Assembly (NCBI RefSeq): GCF_004403185.1
Contig: NZ_SOHJ01000011.1
Span: 310,001-374,000, forward strand
Source: Cryobacterium suzukii
GTDB lineage: Bacteria; Actinomycetota; Actinomycetes; Actinomycetales; Microbacteriaceae
Length of the DNA stretch: 64,000 nucleotides
Direction: 5' to 3'
Shown here: piece after piece, positions 53,608 through 62,488 of the stretch
Position numbering within the stretch: the stretch's first letter is position 1
How the letters are laid out: each line of letters begins with the position of its first letter
The notes under the pieces: generated by a model
Seen by the model: the letters and a program-made list of their open reading frames with translations, nothing else
What the model was told of the DNA's origin: nothing
Databases searched by the model: none
Program-made: the position numbers and the translations under genes

Positions 53608-54816
53608 CTACAGCCGGGGGCGACCGGCCCAGCGCTCGGCTTTGAGGGCGAGGTGCAGCTCGAGGCGAGCCTGCCCGCCGAGCGGATCCACCCCGATGAG
53701 TGAGCGGATGCGCCTGAGCCGGTTATAGATACTGGTGCGGTGCAGATGCAGCTGCTCGGCGACCTCGGCCACGGAACCGTTCTTGTCATAGAGCAGCTCG
53801 AGCACGGGCAACAGTTCCCCGTTATGGTCGAGGTCCCGCAGTTCCGAGAAGAGGGCCGACTCGGTCGGCACAACGTCTCGACCCTCGACGGCTAAAAATT
53901 GGTAGACCCCGGTAGCGCGAAACGATACGAGCGGTCCCAGCTGGGCGTCCACCCAGGCTGCCTGCACGGCGCTCCGCGCCTCGGCGTAGGCGCCGGGCAA
54001 CCGTCGAAGGTCGGAAAAGGGCTCGCTCAGCCCGAGCAGAACGGGCGCGGGCGGCTGCCCGCCGCGGCGTGCGACCTCAAGGCCAAAGCGCCTGAGAACC
54101 TCGGAACCGTCGAAGCCGTCAATCACGTCGTGCAGCAACAACACCGCCTGCGTTTCGGTTCCAGCGGAGAACAGCACCGCGTCGATTCCGAGCGTGGTCT
54201 GAAGCGCGGACAGCCGGTGCAACAGAATACTCTCTGCAGGATTGCGCCGGGCGTTCGTGCCGCGGTCCACAAGCATGGCCAGCCGCCACGGTCCACGCCC
54301 ATGCACACCGGGCCAGCCTCCAACCGATACGAGGGCATCGCGATCGCCCGAACAGGCGGCGAGAAACTGAGACTCGTTCGCGCGGCGGCCAGCGGAATCC
54401 GCGTTCGTGCGATCGAGCAGCAGCTCCGCGAGACTGTCCAGCTCACGGCGGATGCCCCGGAGCTCCTGCAGGATGGCATCGGGTTCGAGCTCGTCATCGA
54501 GCTGCAGCACCCAGAGATATCCCACTCGGAATCCACGGGCGAGCAGCGGCACGCATACCCGGCCCAACATTTCGAGCTCGGCATTGGCCGGAACCGGAAC
54601 CGGTCGTACCGCCGTGGCGATGCCGTGGCTGAGCTGCCAGTCGCTGACATCGGGCGGAACCACCTTGCTCAGCACGAAATTCGTGCGCACCCGGTCCGCC
54701 GTCGCGTGGTGCGCACTGTAGGCGAGCAGTTTGCCCTCGAGGTCTGCCAGGGACAGGGCACGGTCGAGGTGCTCGGCGATGATGGCCACCGCCTGATCGA
54801 TATCGGCCCCCCTCAT
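53608..54816 (-). CDS. PucR/CdaR-family transcriptional regulator
   Basis: A 402-residue regulator. The C-terminal HTH_30 domain (LLYDKNGSVAEVAEQLHLHR, TSIYNRLRRIRSLIG) is the PucR signature; the middle (about 90-290) is a GAF/GGDEF-like sensor with VLLGLSEPFSDLRRLPGAYA in the family position. ATG 54816 is preferred to TTG 54834 because AGGA lies about 9 bases upstream. It is divergent from a CycA-like permease and may control it; PucR relatives often govern purine, amino-acid or glyoxylate genes such as those at 61535-64000. Confidence 0.84.
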   Translation of the reverse strand: MRGADIDQAVAIIAEHLDRALSLADLEGKLLAYSAHHATADRVRTNFVLSKVVPPDVSDWQLSHGIATAVRPVPVPANAELEMLGRVCVPLLARGFRVGYLWVLQLDDELEPDAILQELRGIRRELDSLAELLLDRTNADSAGRRANESQFLAACSGDRDALVSVGGWPGVHGRGPWRLAMLVDRGTNARRNPAESILLHRLSALQTTLGIDAVLFSAGTETQAVLLLHDVIDGFDGSEVLRRFGLEVARRGGQPPAPVLLGLSEPFSDLRRLPGAYAEARSAVQAAWVDAQLGPLVSFRATGVYQFLAVEGRDVVPTESALFSELRDLDHNGELLPVLELLYDKNGSVAEVAEQLHLHRTSIYNRLRRIRSLIGVDPLGGQARLELHLALKAERWAGRPRL

Positions 54817-55119
54817 AAGCTCAATCCTACGCAAGCCGTGTGCACGTCAGACGACAATCGACGCCCCATAACGCTACAAATGTCGAGCCAGAGAAAGCGG
54901 CCGTCGACTCCTCCTACCGGTATCGGCAGGGAAAAATCCCCGGAAGAGTGGCAATTCCGCGCTCCGGAAGCTAGCGAGGGGTCGGATGACGCGCCCCGCG
55001 GCATCCGGCATCTGCTTGCCAGGAACGCGATAGCGCCGCTAACCCGGGCATATCGTTTTTAGGCTGGCAGAGACCCCTACATCCCGCACAATCGCCCTGG
55101 ACTACAAGGAAGTATCCCG
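54817..55119. other. Divergent control region between PucR-type gene and cycA
   Basis: A 303-base gap with no gene. AAGGAAG stands 6 bases before the cycA ATG at 55120. No strong palindrome or consensus promoter stands out, though any PucR operator for both genes should be here. Confidence 0.4.
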
Positions 55120-56586
55120 ATGTCGCAATTGAAACGCAGCCCCCAACCCGCCGTGAGCGCGCAGCCGCACCTGGCCCGGTCGCTGTCAAACCGACATATC
55201 CAGCTCATCGCCATTGGCGGCGCGATCGGAACAGGCCTGTTCATGGGCTCGGGGAAGACCATTTCACTCGCCGGGCCATCCGTGATCTTCGTGTACATGA
55301 TCATCGGTTTCATGCTCTTCTTCGTGATGCGGGCCATGGGCGAACTGTTGCTGTCCAACCTTGACTACAAGTCGTTCAGCGACTTCGCCGGCGACTTGCT
55401 CGGGCCGTGGGCCGGATTCTTCACGAGCTGGACCTACTGGCTCTGCTGGATCGTCACCGCCATCGCAGAGCTGATCGCGATCGCGCTGTACACGAGCTTT
55501 TGGTGGCCAGAACTACCACTGTGGATTCCCGCGCTCGTGGCCGTGCTGATTCTGCTGGGCCTCAACCTCGCGAGCGTCAAGGCGTTCGGCGAAACCGAAT
55601 TCTGGTTCGCGCTGATCAAGATCATCGCCATTGTCACGCTCATCGTCGTGGGTCTCGTGATGGTGTTCACGAAGTTTCAGTCCCCCGGCGGCACCCCGGC
55701 GAGCTTCAGCAACCTGTGGAACGACGGCGGACTGTTTCCCACCGGTCCGATGGGGTTCATCGCCGGTTTCCAGATCGCCGTGTTCGCGTTCGTCGGGCTG
55801 GAGCTTGTGGGCACAACGGCCGCCGAAGCGCAGCACCCGGAGAAAAACCTTCCCAAGGCCATCAACTCCATCCCCATTCGCATCATGCTGTTTTACGTGC
55901 TCGCGCTGATCATGATCATGACGGTAACTCCGTGGCGTGAGGTCACCGCCGACGCGAGCCCGTTCGTGGCGATGTTCGCCCTCGCGGGGCTCGGCGCGGC
56001 CGCGGCCGTGATCAACTTCGTCGTGCTCACGAGCGCGACGTCGTCGGCGAACTCGGGGCTGTATTCCACATCGAGAATGCTCTTTGGGCTGGCGGTCGAG
56101 GGCACGGCACCGGCACGCTTCGAACGCCTGACCCGGCACAAGGTGCCAGCCAGCGCGCTGCTGTTCTCGTGCAGCTTTCTGCTCGTATCGGCCGTGCTGC
56201 TGTATGCAAACCCCTCGATCATCGCCGTCTTCACCGTGGTGACCACCATGTCTGCGGTGCTCTTCATCTTCGTGTGGACCATCATCCTGGTCAGCTACAT
56301 CGTGTACCGCAAGCGCCGCCCGGCGCTGCACGCGGCCTCAAAGTTTAAGATGCCCGGCGGCGTGTACATGTGTTACGTGGTGTTGTCGTTCTTCGGGTTT
56401 TTGATCTGGGCGCTCACCCAGAAGACCGACACCCTGCAGGCCTTGCTCGTGACGCCACTGTGGTTTGTCGGCCTTACTGCGGCGTGGTTTATCATCCGGC
56501 GCCGCCCGGAACTGGCCGCGCATCAAGAACTTCACCGGGCGAACGTGCAGGCAGACCGGGTTGCCGCGATCGCCTTTCGGCGCTGA
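55120..56586 (+). CDS. cycA: CycA-like D-serine/D-alanine/glycine permease
   Basis: A 488-residue APC-superfamily transporter with about twelve membrane helices. It is strikingly close to E. coli CycA: NRHIQLIAIGGAIGTGLFMG, SGKTISLAGPS, MRAMGELLLSNLDYKSFSDF, AVFAFVGLELVGTTAAEAQ and PRYS-type SANSGLYSTSRMLFGLAVEG are nearly identical. It imports small neutral amino acids, D-alanine, D-serine and glycine (also D-cycloserine), by proton symport. It has its own ribosome site and is divergent from the PucR-type regulator. Confidence 0.88.
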   Translation: MSQLKRSPQPAVSAQPHLARSLSNRHIQLIAIGGAIGTGLFMGSGKTISLAGPSVIFVYMIIGFMLFFVMRAMGELLLSNLDYKSFSDFAGDLLGPWAGFFTSWTYWLCWIVTAIAELIAIALYTSFWWPELPLWIPALVAVLILLGLNLASVKAFGETEFWFALIKIIAIVTLIVVGLVMVFTKFQSPGGTPASFSNLWNDGGLFPTGPMGFIAGFQIAVFAFVGLELVGTTAAEAQHPEKNLPKAINSIPIRIMLFYVLALIMIMTVTPWREVTADASPFVAMFALAGLGAAAAVINFVVLTSATSSANSGLYSTSRMLFGLAVEGTAPARFERLTRHKVPASALLFSCSFLLVSAVLLYANPSIIAVFTVVTTMSAVLFIFVWTIILVSYIVYRKRRPALHAASKFKMPGGVYMCYVVLSFFGFLIWALTQKTDTLQALLVTPLWFVGLTAAWFIIRRRPELAAHQELHRANVQADRVAAIAFRR

Positions 56587-56657
56587 CGACCGAGATAAAC
56601 GCCGGTAGCACCGCTCAAGCCACGCGAGGTCGCGGCTGACCGAGGCAGAATAGACGG

Positions 56658-57152
56658 ATGAGCGATGCCGGCGACTTCGTGGACCGCACGCTGCAGTACG
56701 AAGCTACCTGGGAGCGCGCGGCTGAGGCGGGGGCCAGGTTTGGGAACGAGCTCGAGTTCTATGGCGCCTCGGTGGGCGCCGTGCGGGGAACCATCCGCGA
56801 TCTCGCCCGCCGGTATAAGAACATGAGCCACGACGAGGTGACGACGCTGAGCTCCGAGCTCTGGAACGTGCCGGTGTTCGAGCGGCGCCTCGCCGCAATC
56901 GTGCTGCTGCAATCGAACGTGACCCTTCTCGACAACACCGACCTCACCCGTATCGAGGGGTTTCTGCGAGGAGCTGGACTGCCAGAGCTCGTCGATCCGC
57001 TCACCTTCGACGTGGTGCTGCCACTCGTACAGGCGCTGACCGGAGTGAATCGTGCTCGAGCGGATGCGACCCTCGAGCGTTGGGCACGAGATGGCGACTC
57101 GTCCCTGCGGCGCGCGGCCGACGGCGTGAGCGCGAGAATCGCTCGAGCGTAG
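56658..57152 (+). CDS. AlkD-like DNA alkylation repair protein, short
   Basis: A 164-residue HEAT-type helical protein: FYGASVGAVRGTIRDLARRY, LSSELWNVPVFERRLAAIVL and the DLTRIEGFLRGAGLPEL segment are the AlkD-family core. Typical members run to about 220-240 residues; this one ends after ATLERWARDGDSSLRRAADG, so the last helical repeats are missing. AlkD enzymes remove bulky alkyl bases from DNA. Whether the shortened form is active is unclear. It is 9 bases before the next gene, probably one operon. Confidence 0.7.
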   Translation: MSDAGDFVDRTLQYEATWERAAEAGARFGNELEFYGASVGAVRGTIRDLARRYKNMSHDEVTTLSSELWNVPVFERRLAAIVLLQSNVTLLDNTDLTRIEGFLRGAGLPELVDPLTFDVVLPLVQALTGVNRARADATLERWARDGDSSLRRAADGVSARIARA

Positions 57153-57161
57153 GCTGCGGGT

Positions 57162-58139
57162 ATGCGCGCAATTATCGTGAACTCCCCCGGTGGGCCGGAT
57201 GCCCTCACCCTGACGACCCTGCCCGATCTGGAGGTCGGGGCCCACGACATTCGAGTGAAGGTCGCTGCGGCGGGCGTGAACCGAGCGGATATCCTGCAAC
57301 GGCAGGGGCACTATCCCTCGCCCGCCGACGCACCCCACTGGCCGGGACTGGAGGTGTCTGGCGTGGTCACCGAGGTGGGCGACGACGTGACTCGGTTCGG
57401 CATCGGCGATCGCGTGTGCGCGCTCCTCGCTGGCGGCGGCTACGCCACCGAAGCCGTGGTGCACGAAGACCTGGCGCTGCTGGTGCCACTGTCAATGGAC
57501 CTCATCGACGCCGCGGCCCTGCCGGAGGCCCTGGCCACCGTGTGGTCGAACGTGTTCATGGGCGCTGAGCTCCAGCCCGGAGAAACACTGCTCGTGCACG
57601 GCGGCGGAAGCGGAATCGGCACGACCGCTATTCAGCTCGCCCGTCTGGCCGATGCCCGAGTGGCCGTGACGGCCGGGTCAGCCGAGAAACTCGCCGTGTG
57701 TGAGGGCCTCGGGGCAGAAATTCTGATCAACTATCGCGAGCAGGACTTCGTCGCCGAAATCACCACCGCCACCGACGGGCGAGGCGCCGACGTGATCCTC
57801 GACATCATGGGTGGCTCCTATGCGGCGCGCAACATCGAGGCGGTCGCGGTGAACGGGCGCATTATGGTGCTCGCGAACCAGAGTGGTGAACCCGCCACGT
57901 TCGACCCGTTTCGCCTCATGCAAAAGCGCGCCCGATACTGGGGCACCACCTTGCGCGCCCGTTCGCACACCGAAAAGGTCGCCGTCATGCGTTCGCTGGA
58001 GTCGGCGGTCTGGCCGTGGATCGCCTCGGGCGAGTTTCGACCGGTGATCGACGAACGCTTCTCTTTTGAGAGGGCAGCGGATGCGCACCGCCGGCTGGAA
58101 GCATCCACTCACGTTGGCAAGATCGTGCTGGTGCCCTGA
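57162..58139 (+). CDS. NAD(P)H quinone oxidoreductase, MDR superfamily (PIG3-like)
   Basis: A 325-residue zinc-independent MDR enzyme. VNRADILQRQGHYPSPADAP is the hallmark of the TP53I3/QOR group; LLVHGGGSGIGTTAIQLARL is the NADPH Rossmann site; RARYWGTTLRARSHTEKVAV ends the coenzyme domain. Length is normal. It probably reduces quinones or related compounds in the cytoplasm. It shares its operon with the AlkD-like gene upstream. Confidence 0.87.
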   Translation: MRAIIVNSPGGPDALTLTTLPDLEVGAHDIRVKVAAAGVNRADILQRQGHYPSPADAPHWPGLEVSGVVTEVGDDVTRFGIGDRVCALLAGGGYATEAVVHEDLALLVPLSMDLIDAAALPEALATVWSNVFMGAELQPGETLLVHGGGSGIGTTAIQLARLADARVAVTAGSAEKLAVCEGLGAEILINYREQDFVAEITTATDGRGADVILDIMGGSYAARNIEAVAVNGRIMVLANQSGEPATFDPFRLMQKRARYWGTTLRARSHTEKVAVMRSLESAVWPWIASGEFRPVIDERFSFERAADAHRRLEASTHVGKIVLVP

Positions 58140-58223
58140 GACCTGGAACAGGCCGTCCGCGAGCACCAGCACGAACCACTGAGCACCGGGCTCTGAAGAG
58201 TGCCGGTGCAGCGCGTGAGCGAC

Positions 58224-60014
58224 TCAGCGGGTGTAGTGGGACTCCTGCAGCTCGTACACGGGGGTGTCGAGCCCCTCCATGCGTGCCTTGATCTGCAGCG
58301 CGAGGTAGTTCGAGTAGTGCCGGCTCTGGTGCAGGTTGCCGCCGTGAATCCATAGTTGCGGCACGTTCGTGGGTTTCCACATATTGCGGAGCTCCCCCTC
58401 CCACGGCCCCGGGTCCTTCGGGGTGTCTGAGCCGTAGCCCCAGCAACGGCCGACCTGGTCGGCGACCTCCGGCGAGACCAGGTCGGCCAGCCATCCGTTC
58501 ATGGAGCCGTACCCGGTGGCGTACACGATCAGGTCCGCGTCCAGCTCGGTGCCGTCGGCGAGCACCACGGAGGTGGGCGTGATGTGATCGAGCTGGCCCG
58601 ATTTCACGGCGACCCGGCCGTCGATGAGCAACTGCGAGGCGCCCACGTCGATGTAATAACCCGACCCACGACGCAGGTACTTCAGGAACAAGCCCGAGCC
58701 ATCCGTTCCAAAGTCCAAATCGAAACCGACGTCGCTGAGCTTCGAGTAGAAGTCGGCGTCACGCTCGGCCATCTGCTCGAAGACCGGAATCTGCGCGGAC
58801 GGCAGAATGCGGTACGGCAGCGAAGCAAAGAGCAGGTCGGCCTTTTCGGTGGTCACACCGTTGGCCAGCGCCTGCTCGGAGTAGAGTCCGCCGAGCGCGA
58901 GGTCCATGAGCGAGTCGCTGCGGGAGATGTGTGTCGACGACCGCTGCACCATGGTGACGTCGGCGCCGTGCTCCCACAGGTCGGCGCAGATATCGTGCGC
59001 CGAGTTGTTTGATCCGATCACGACGGCCTTCCTGCCGGTGTAGTCGCCCCCGCCGGGGTGCTTCGAGGAATGGTGTTGTTCACCTTCGAAAGACCCGGCA
59101 CCCGCAAAGACCGGCGTGTTCGGGTACCCAGAGACACCGAGCGCGAAGACCAACTGCTTGGGGCGCAGGGTGACCGGCGTGCCGTCGCGCACGACCTGCA
59201 CCACCCACTCCTGGGCGACTTCGTCGAAAGTTGCCTTCGTGCATTCGGTGCTCGACCAGTAGTTGAGTTCCATGATGCTCGTGTAGTGCTCGAGCCAGTC
59301 GCCGATTTTATCTTTCGAGGCGAAGACCGGCCAGTCCTCGGGAAACTTCAGGTAGGGCAGGTGGTCGTACCACACCGGGTCGTGCAGGTGCAGCGACTTG
59401 TACCGGTTGCGCCACGAATCCCCGGCCCTGGCGTTCTTCTCGATCACGATCGTGGGAACGCCGAGCCGGCGCATGCGTGCAGCCAGGCCGATACCGCCTT
59501 GCCCGCCACCCACGATCACGCAGTACGGCTGTTCCTCGTAGCCGAGCCGCGCCTCCTGGGCGGTTTTTTTCTCGAGCCACGAAGTGCGGCCCTTGGCGAT
59601 TTCGTGGGAGACGCCCTGCTCCCGGTTACGGCCCTTCTTTTCCTCAAAACCCTTGAGTTCCTGCATCGTGGTGAGCAGGGTGTAACACCGGCCATCCTGC
59701 AGGCGCAGGTGGGCATACCCGCGCGCCTGGGCGGTTTCGAAGGTCACCCACGCTTCGGCTGCGTCCGCGTTCCCGGTCGCGGGTTCGGCGAGCGCCCAGT
59801 TGTGCGGGCGCACCTCGTCGAGGGTGGCGGTAAGCATCCGTTTGATGTCGGCTTTACCTTCGAGGGTCTTAAGATTCCAGGTGAAAGACACGAAATCGCG
59901 CCAGTAACAGTCGTCGGCGAAGAACGCCAGGGCACCGTCGATATCTCGGTTCTGCAGGGCCGTGTCGAACCGGGCGAGCCAGTTGTCGACCACGGTGCTC
60001 GGTGAATCGGGCAT
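58224..60014 (-). CDS. Flavin-containing monooxygenase with N-terminal NTF2/SnoaL-like domain
   Basis: A 596-residue FAD-dependent monooxygenase. Residues about 8-130 form an NTF2/SnoaL-like cone (RFDTALQNRDIDGALAFFAD). Then comes the FAD site CVIVGGGQGGIGLAARMRRL (about 162), a KFPEDWPVFASKD motif in the FMO/BVMO fingerprint region, and the NADPH site KAVVIGSNNSAHDICADLW (about 325). Similar fusions oxidise alcohols, ketones or aldehydes. ATG 60014 follows AAAGGAG. Divergent from a GAF-domain activator over the palindrome at 60095-60116, which fits substrate-induced expression. Confidence 0.85.
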   Translation of the reverse strand: MPDSPSTVVDNWLARFDTALQNRDIDGALAFFADDCYWRDFVSFTWNLKTLEGKADIKRMLTATLDEVRPHNWALAEPATGNADAAEAWVTFETAQARGYAHLRLQDGRCYTLLTTMQELKGFEEKKGRNREQGVSHEIAKGRTSWLEKKTAQEARLGYEEQPYCVIVGGGQGGIGLAARMRRLGVPTIVIEKNARAGDSWRNRYKSLHLHDPVWYDHLPYLKFPEDWPVFASKDKIGDWLEHYTSIMELNYWSSTECTKATFDEVAQEWVVQVVRDGTPVTLRPKQLVFALGVSGYPNTPVFAGAGSFEGEQHHSSKHPGGGDYTGRKAVVIGSNNSAHDICADLWEHGADVTMVQRSSTHISRSDSLMDLALGGLYSEQALANGVTTEKADLLFASLPYRILPSAQIPVFEQMAERDADFYSKLSDVGFDLDFGTDGSGLFLKYLRRGSGYYIDVGASQLLIDGRVAVKSGQLDHITPTSVVLADGTELDADLIVYATGYGSMNGWLADLVSPEVADQVGRCWGYGSDTPKDPGPWEGELRNMWKPTNVPQLWIHGGNLHQSRHYSNYLALQIKARMEGLDTPVYELQESHYTR

Positions 60015-60094
60015 GTCACTCCTTTGTGAGCCAGCGGATGGTCTGCCCGTTGTCGGACGCGACCTGTATGTTCAAGTACACGGCCGCAGGGGTT

Positions 60095-60116
60095 ACACCG
60101 GCGTTACACCCGGTGT
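60095..60116. promoter_or_regulatory. Inverted repeat between monooxygenase and GAF regulator
   Basis: ACACCGG (60095-60101) and CCGGTGT (60110-60116) are perfect arms with 8 bases between. It is 81 bases upstream of the monooxygenase ATG and 43 bases upstream of the regulator. The likely binding site of the GAF regulator, by position. Confidence 0.5.
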
Positions 60117-60159
60117 CTCTGATCGGCGTGATCGTCGGATCCAATGGAGGAGGCAGCGC

Positions 60160-61476
60160 ATGCCCTACGGGCCGAGCACCCCGGTTCTTATGGCTGGCCT
60201 GCGATTTTCCTGCCCCGAAAAATATGAACGGATGCTCCGCGCGGCCCACGAACGCATTCACGCCGGTGTGCCGCCGTCCGCGATCACCGCCGCGGTGTGG
60301 GAATCCTGGCAACGTTCCCTGGCCGCGGGTATCGACCCCGACCGGCACCTGCCTCGGCATCTGCACCAGGTGGCCGACGTCGTGGCGCTGCGCCGCGGAA
60401 ATCTGCTGGAGACCGTGATGCCGGCCCTCAGCGAGCTTCTCGCCGACGAGAGCGCGGACGGGCAGCACCTGCTCGTCCTCGCCGACGCTCGTGGCGAGGT
60501 GCTGTGGCGGGTCGGCAGTCGCTCGGCGTTGCGGCAGGCCGACGGGCTTGAGTTCGTGGAGGGTGCCGACTGGTCCGAGGCAGGCGTGGGCACCAACGCC
60601 ATCAGCGAAGTGGTACTGAGCGGGCGCGCCGCGCAGATGTTTTCGGCCGAACACCTCGTGCGCACGCACCACGAGTGGGCGTGTACGGCCTCACCCATTC
60701 GGGACCCGGATAGTGGCGTGGTGATCGGGGTTTTGAACGTGTCCGGGCCACTCAACACGGTCACGGCCGACAGCATGCGGATGGTCAAGTGCGGGGTGCG
60801 GCTGGCCGAGGAGCTGTTGCGGGGTGCGCGACGAGAACCGCCGCGCCGGGCCGGGTCGGTGGCTGCTGGGCGCTCATTGGCGGTTTCATCTGGACTCTCG
60901 ATCGAGCTGCTCGGTGAGAGCCCGTCGGTACTCGGTGCCGACGGCAATCGGATGCCGTTGTCCCTGCGCCGCGCGGAGATTCTGGCCCTGCTTGAGTCGC
61001 GGGATCGCGGCTGGAGTGCCGACGAACTCGCCTATGCCGTGCATGGGGAGACCGGTTCCGCCGCGGCCATCCGCATCGAGATGCACCGGATTCGTCGGGT
61101 GCTCGGCGACGCCCTGGAATCCACGCCGTATCGCCTCGCACCCAGCCTGCGCGGCTCGTCTGACTCGGCGCGGGTGTTGCGACTGGTGCGCGGCGGGCAC
61201 GTGGCGGCTGCCCTCGCGGCGTACACCGCCCCGTTGCTGGCCAGGTCGACCGCCCGGGCGATCGAACCGCTGCGCGCCGAGCTCACGAGCGCGGTGGGGG
61301 CATCCGTTCGCGCCAGTGGAAACGCCGAGCTGCTGCGTCGCTGGTGCGCAACCGAGATGGGGAGCGATGACCGCGCCGCTGTGCCGATCCTCGGCCGGCT
61401 GGTCGGTTTCGCCGATGCCGCCTATCTGGCGTCGCTCGCCCGCCTCAGCCGCATCGACCTTGAGCTCGGCGGCTAG
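60160..61476 (+). CDS. GAF-domain transcriptional regulator
   Basis: A 438-residue regulator. Residues about 70-220 are a GAF sensor (ADWSEAGVGTNAISEVVLSG, SPIRDPDSGVVIGVLNVSGP), the same plan as the sensor of acetoin-type regulators (AcoR). Residues about 265-340 are a winged-helix-like domain (LRRAEILALLESRDRGWSAD, IRIEMHRIRRVLGDALESTP). There is no AAA+ or Fis domain, so it is not a sigma-54 activator. GGAGGAGG before ATG 60160 fixes the start. It is divergent from the monooxygenase and most likely activates it in response to the substrate. Confidence 0.8.
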   Translation: MPYGPSTPVLMAGLRFSCPEKYERMLRAAHERIHAGVPPSAITAAVWESWQRSLAAGIDPDRHLPRHLHQVADVVALRRGNLLETVMPALSELLADESADGQHLLVLADARGEVLWRVGSRSALRQADGLEFVEGADWSEAGVGTNAISEVVLSGRAAQMFSAEHLVRTHHEWACTASPIRDPDSGVVIGVLNVSGPLNTVTADSMRMVKCGVRLAEELLRGARREPPRRAGSVAAGRSLAVSSGLSIELLGESPSVLGADGNRMPLSLRRAEILALLESRDRGWSADELAYAVHGETGSAAAIRIEMHRIRRVLGDALESTPYRLAPSLRGSSDSARVLRLVRGGHVAAALAAYTAPLLARSTARAIEPLRAELTSAVGASVRASGNAELLRRWCATEMGSDDRAAVPILGRLVGFADAAYLASLARLSRIDLELGG

Positions 61477-61534
61477 AGCTACGGGGATTGCTGCGTGCGA
61501 GACGAGCTGAGGCTCCGCCGGCGTCCAAAGCCTC

Positions 61535-62296
61535 CTAGGCCACCGGGTTCAGGTCCGAAGAAATGGAGTGCGCGGCGGCGCGCAGGACGGGAATGGCTCG
61601 CTCGGCAAACGCATCGTCGACCCGGGACACCGGCCCGGAGACGCTGATGGCGGTGGGCGTCGGCGCGTCGGGAACCGCCATCGCGAAGCAGCGCACACCG
61701 ATCTCCTGCTCACCGTCGTCGATGGAGTAGCCGCGTTCCCGGATCCGAGCCAGATCGGCCAGCAAATCATCCACCGTGCCGATGCTCATGGTCGTGGGCC
61801 GCGGCATTCCTGTCCTGGCCATAATGGCGCGCACGGCGTCATCGCCCAGCTGCGCCAGAATCGCCTTGCCGACCCCCGTGGCGTGAGTATGCGCGCGTCG
61901 ACCGACCTCCGTGAACATGCGCATGGAGTGTTTGGACGGAGCCTGGGCGATGTACAGCGCCATGTCGGCATCGAGAACGGCCATGTTCGCCGTCTCCCCG
62001 AGTTGATCAACCAGCGACCGAAGTTGCGCGCCGGCGAGGGCGCCGAGCTGCGTACTGGCTGCCGTTCCAAGACGAATGAGTCCAGGGCCCAGCGCGTATC
62101 GCCGGTTGGCGAGCTGACGGATGTATCCCTTGGCCATCAGTGTGCGCAGCAGTCGATGAATGGTCGGCAATGGCAGGTCGGTGGAGGCCGCGAGCTCGCT
62201 CAGCATCACCTCTCCGCCGGCAGCCGTGATCAGCTCCAGAAGTTCAAAAGCCCGTTCCACGGACTGCACACCGCTACCAGCCGCGCGTTCTGCCAT
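61535..62296 (-). CDS. IclR-family regulator of the glyoxylate locus (AllR-like)
   Basis: A 253-residue IclR protein: N-terminal winged helix (GSGVQSVERAFELLELITAA, STDLPLPTIHRLLRTLMAKG) and an effector domain with HATGVGKAILAQLGDDAV and DDGEQEIGVRCFAMAVP. ATG 62296 is chosen over the longer frame because GGAGGCC lies just upstream. It is divergent from hydroxypyruvate isomerase, and relatives (AllR) repress glyoxylate carboligase genes and respond to glyoxylate. The effector here is inferred from gene content. Confidence 0.86.
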   Translation of the reverse strand: MAERAAGSGVQSVERAFELLELITAAGGEVMLSELAASTDLPLPTIHRLLRTLMAKGYIRQLANRRYALGPGLIRLGTAASTQLGALAGAQLRSLVDQLGETANMAVLDADMALYIAQAPSKHSMRMFTEVGRRAHTHATGVGKAILAQLGDDAVRAIMARTGMPRPTTMSIGTVDDLLADLARIRERGYSIDDGEQEIGVRCFAMAVPDAPTPTAISVSGPVSRVDDAFAERAIPVLRAAAHSISSDLNPVA

Positions 62297-62330
62297 CTCC
62301 AGGCCTCCAGACCGTGTGTGACAACAAATA

Positions 62331-62343
62331 TCCGCAGTGCGGA
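62331..62343. promoter_or_regulatory. Candidate IclR operator upstream of hyi
   Basis: TCCGCA-G-TGCGGA is a perfect palindrome just upstream of the IclR gene. A degenerate relative, TCCACAATGCGAA, lies at 62428-62440 nearer the hyi start and overlaps a TTCCAC/GTGGAA repeat (62427-62451). Two related sites in one divergent promoter region fit binding by two IclR dimers. Confidence 0.5.
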
Positions 62344-62488
62344 AAATGTCGCCGGGTTCCCCAGAGTACACAGCGGTTGACGCGGGGCCCCACCGACCAT
62401 AGTATTTTCGTAGAACAGAAACTAACTTCCACAATGCGAAATAACGTGGAATGAAGCCGCTCATTCATCGACTCGAGCAAGGACGCCC

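Noticed and set aside
59058-60005. 315-codon plus-strand frame opposite the monooxygenase
   Set aside because: Shadow of the FAD- and NADPH-site-bearing gene on the minus strand.
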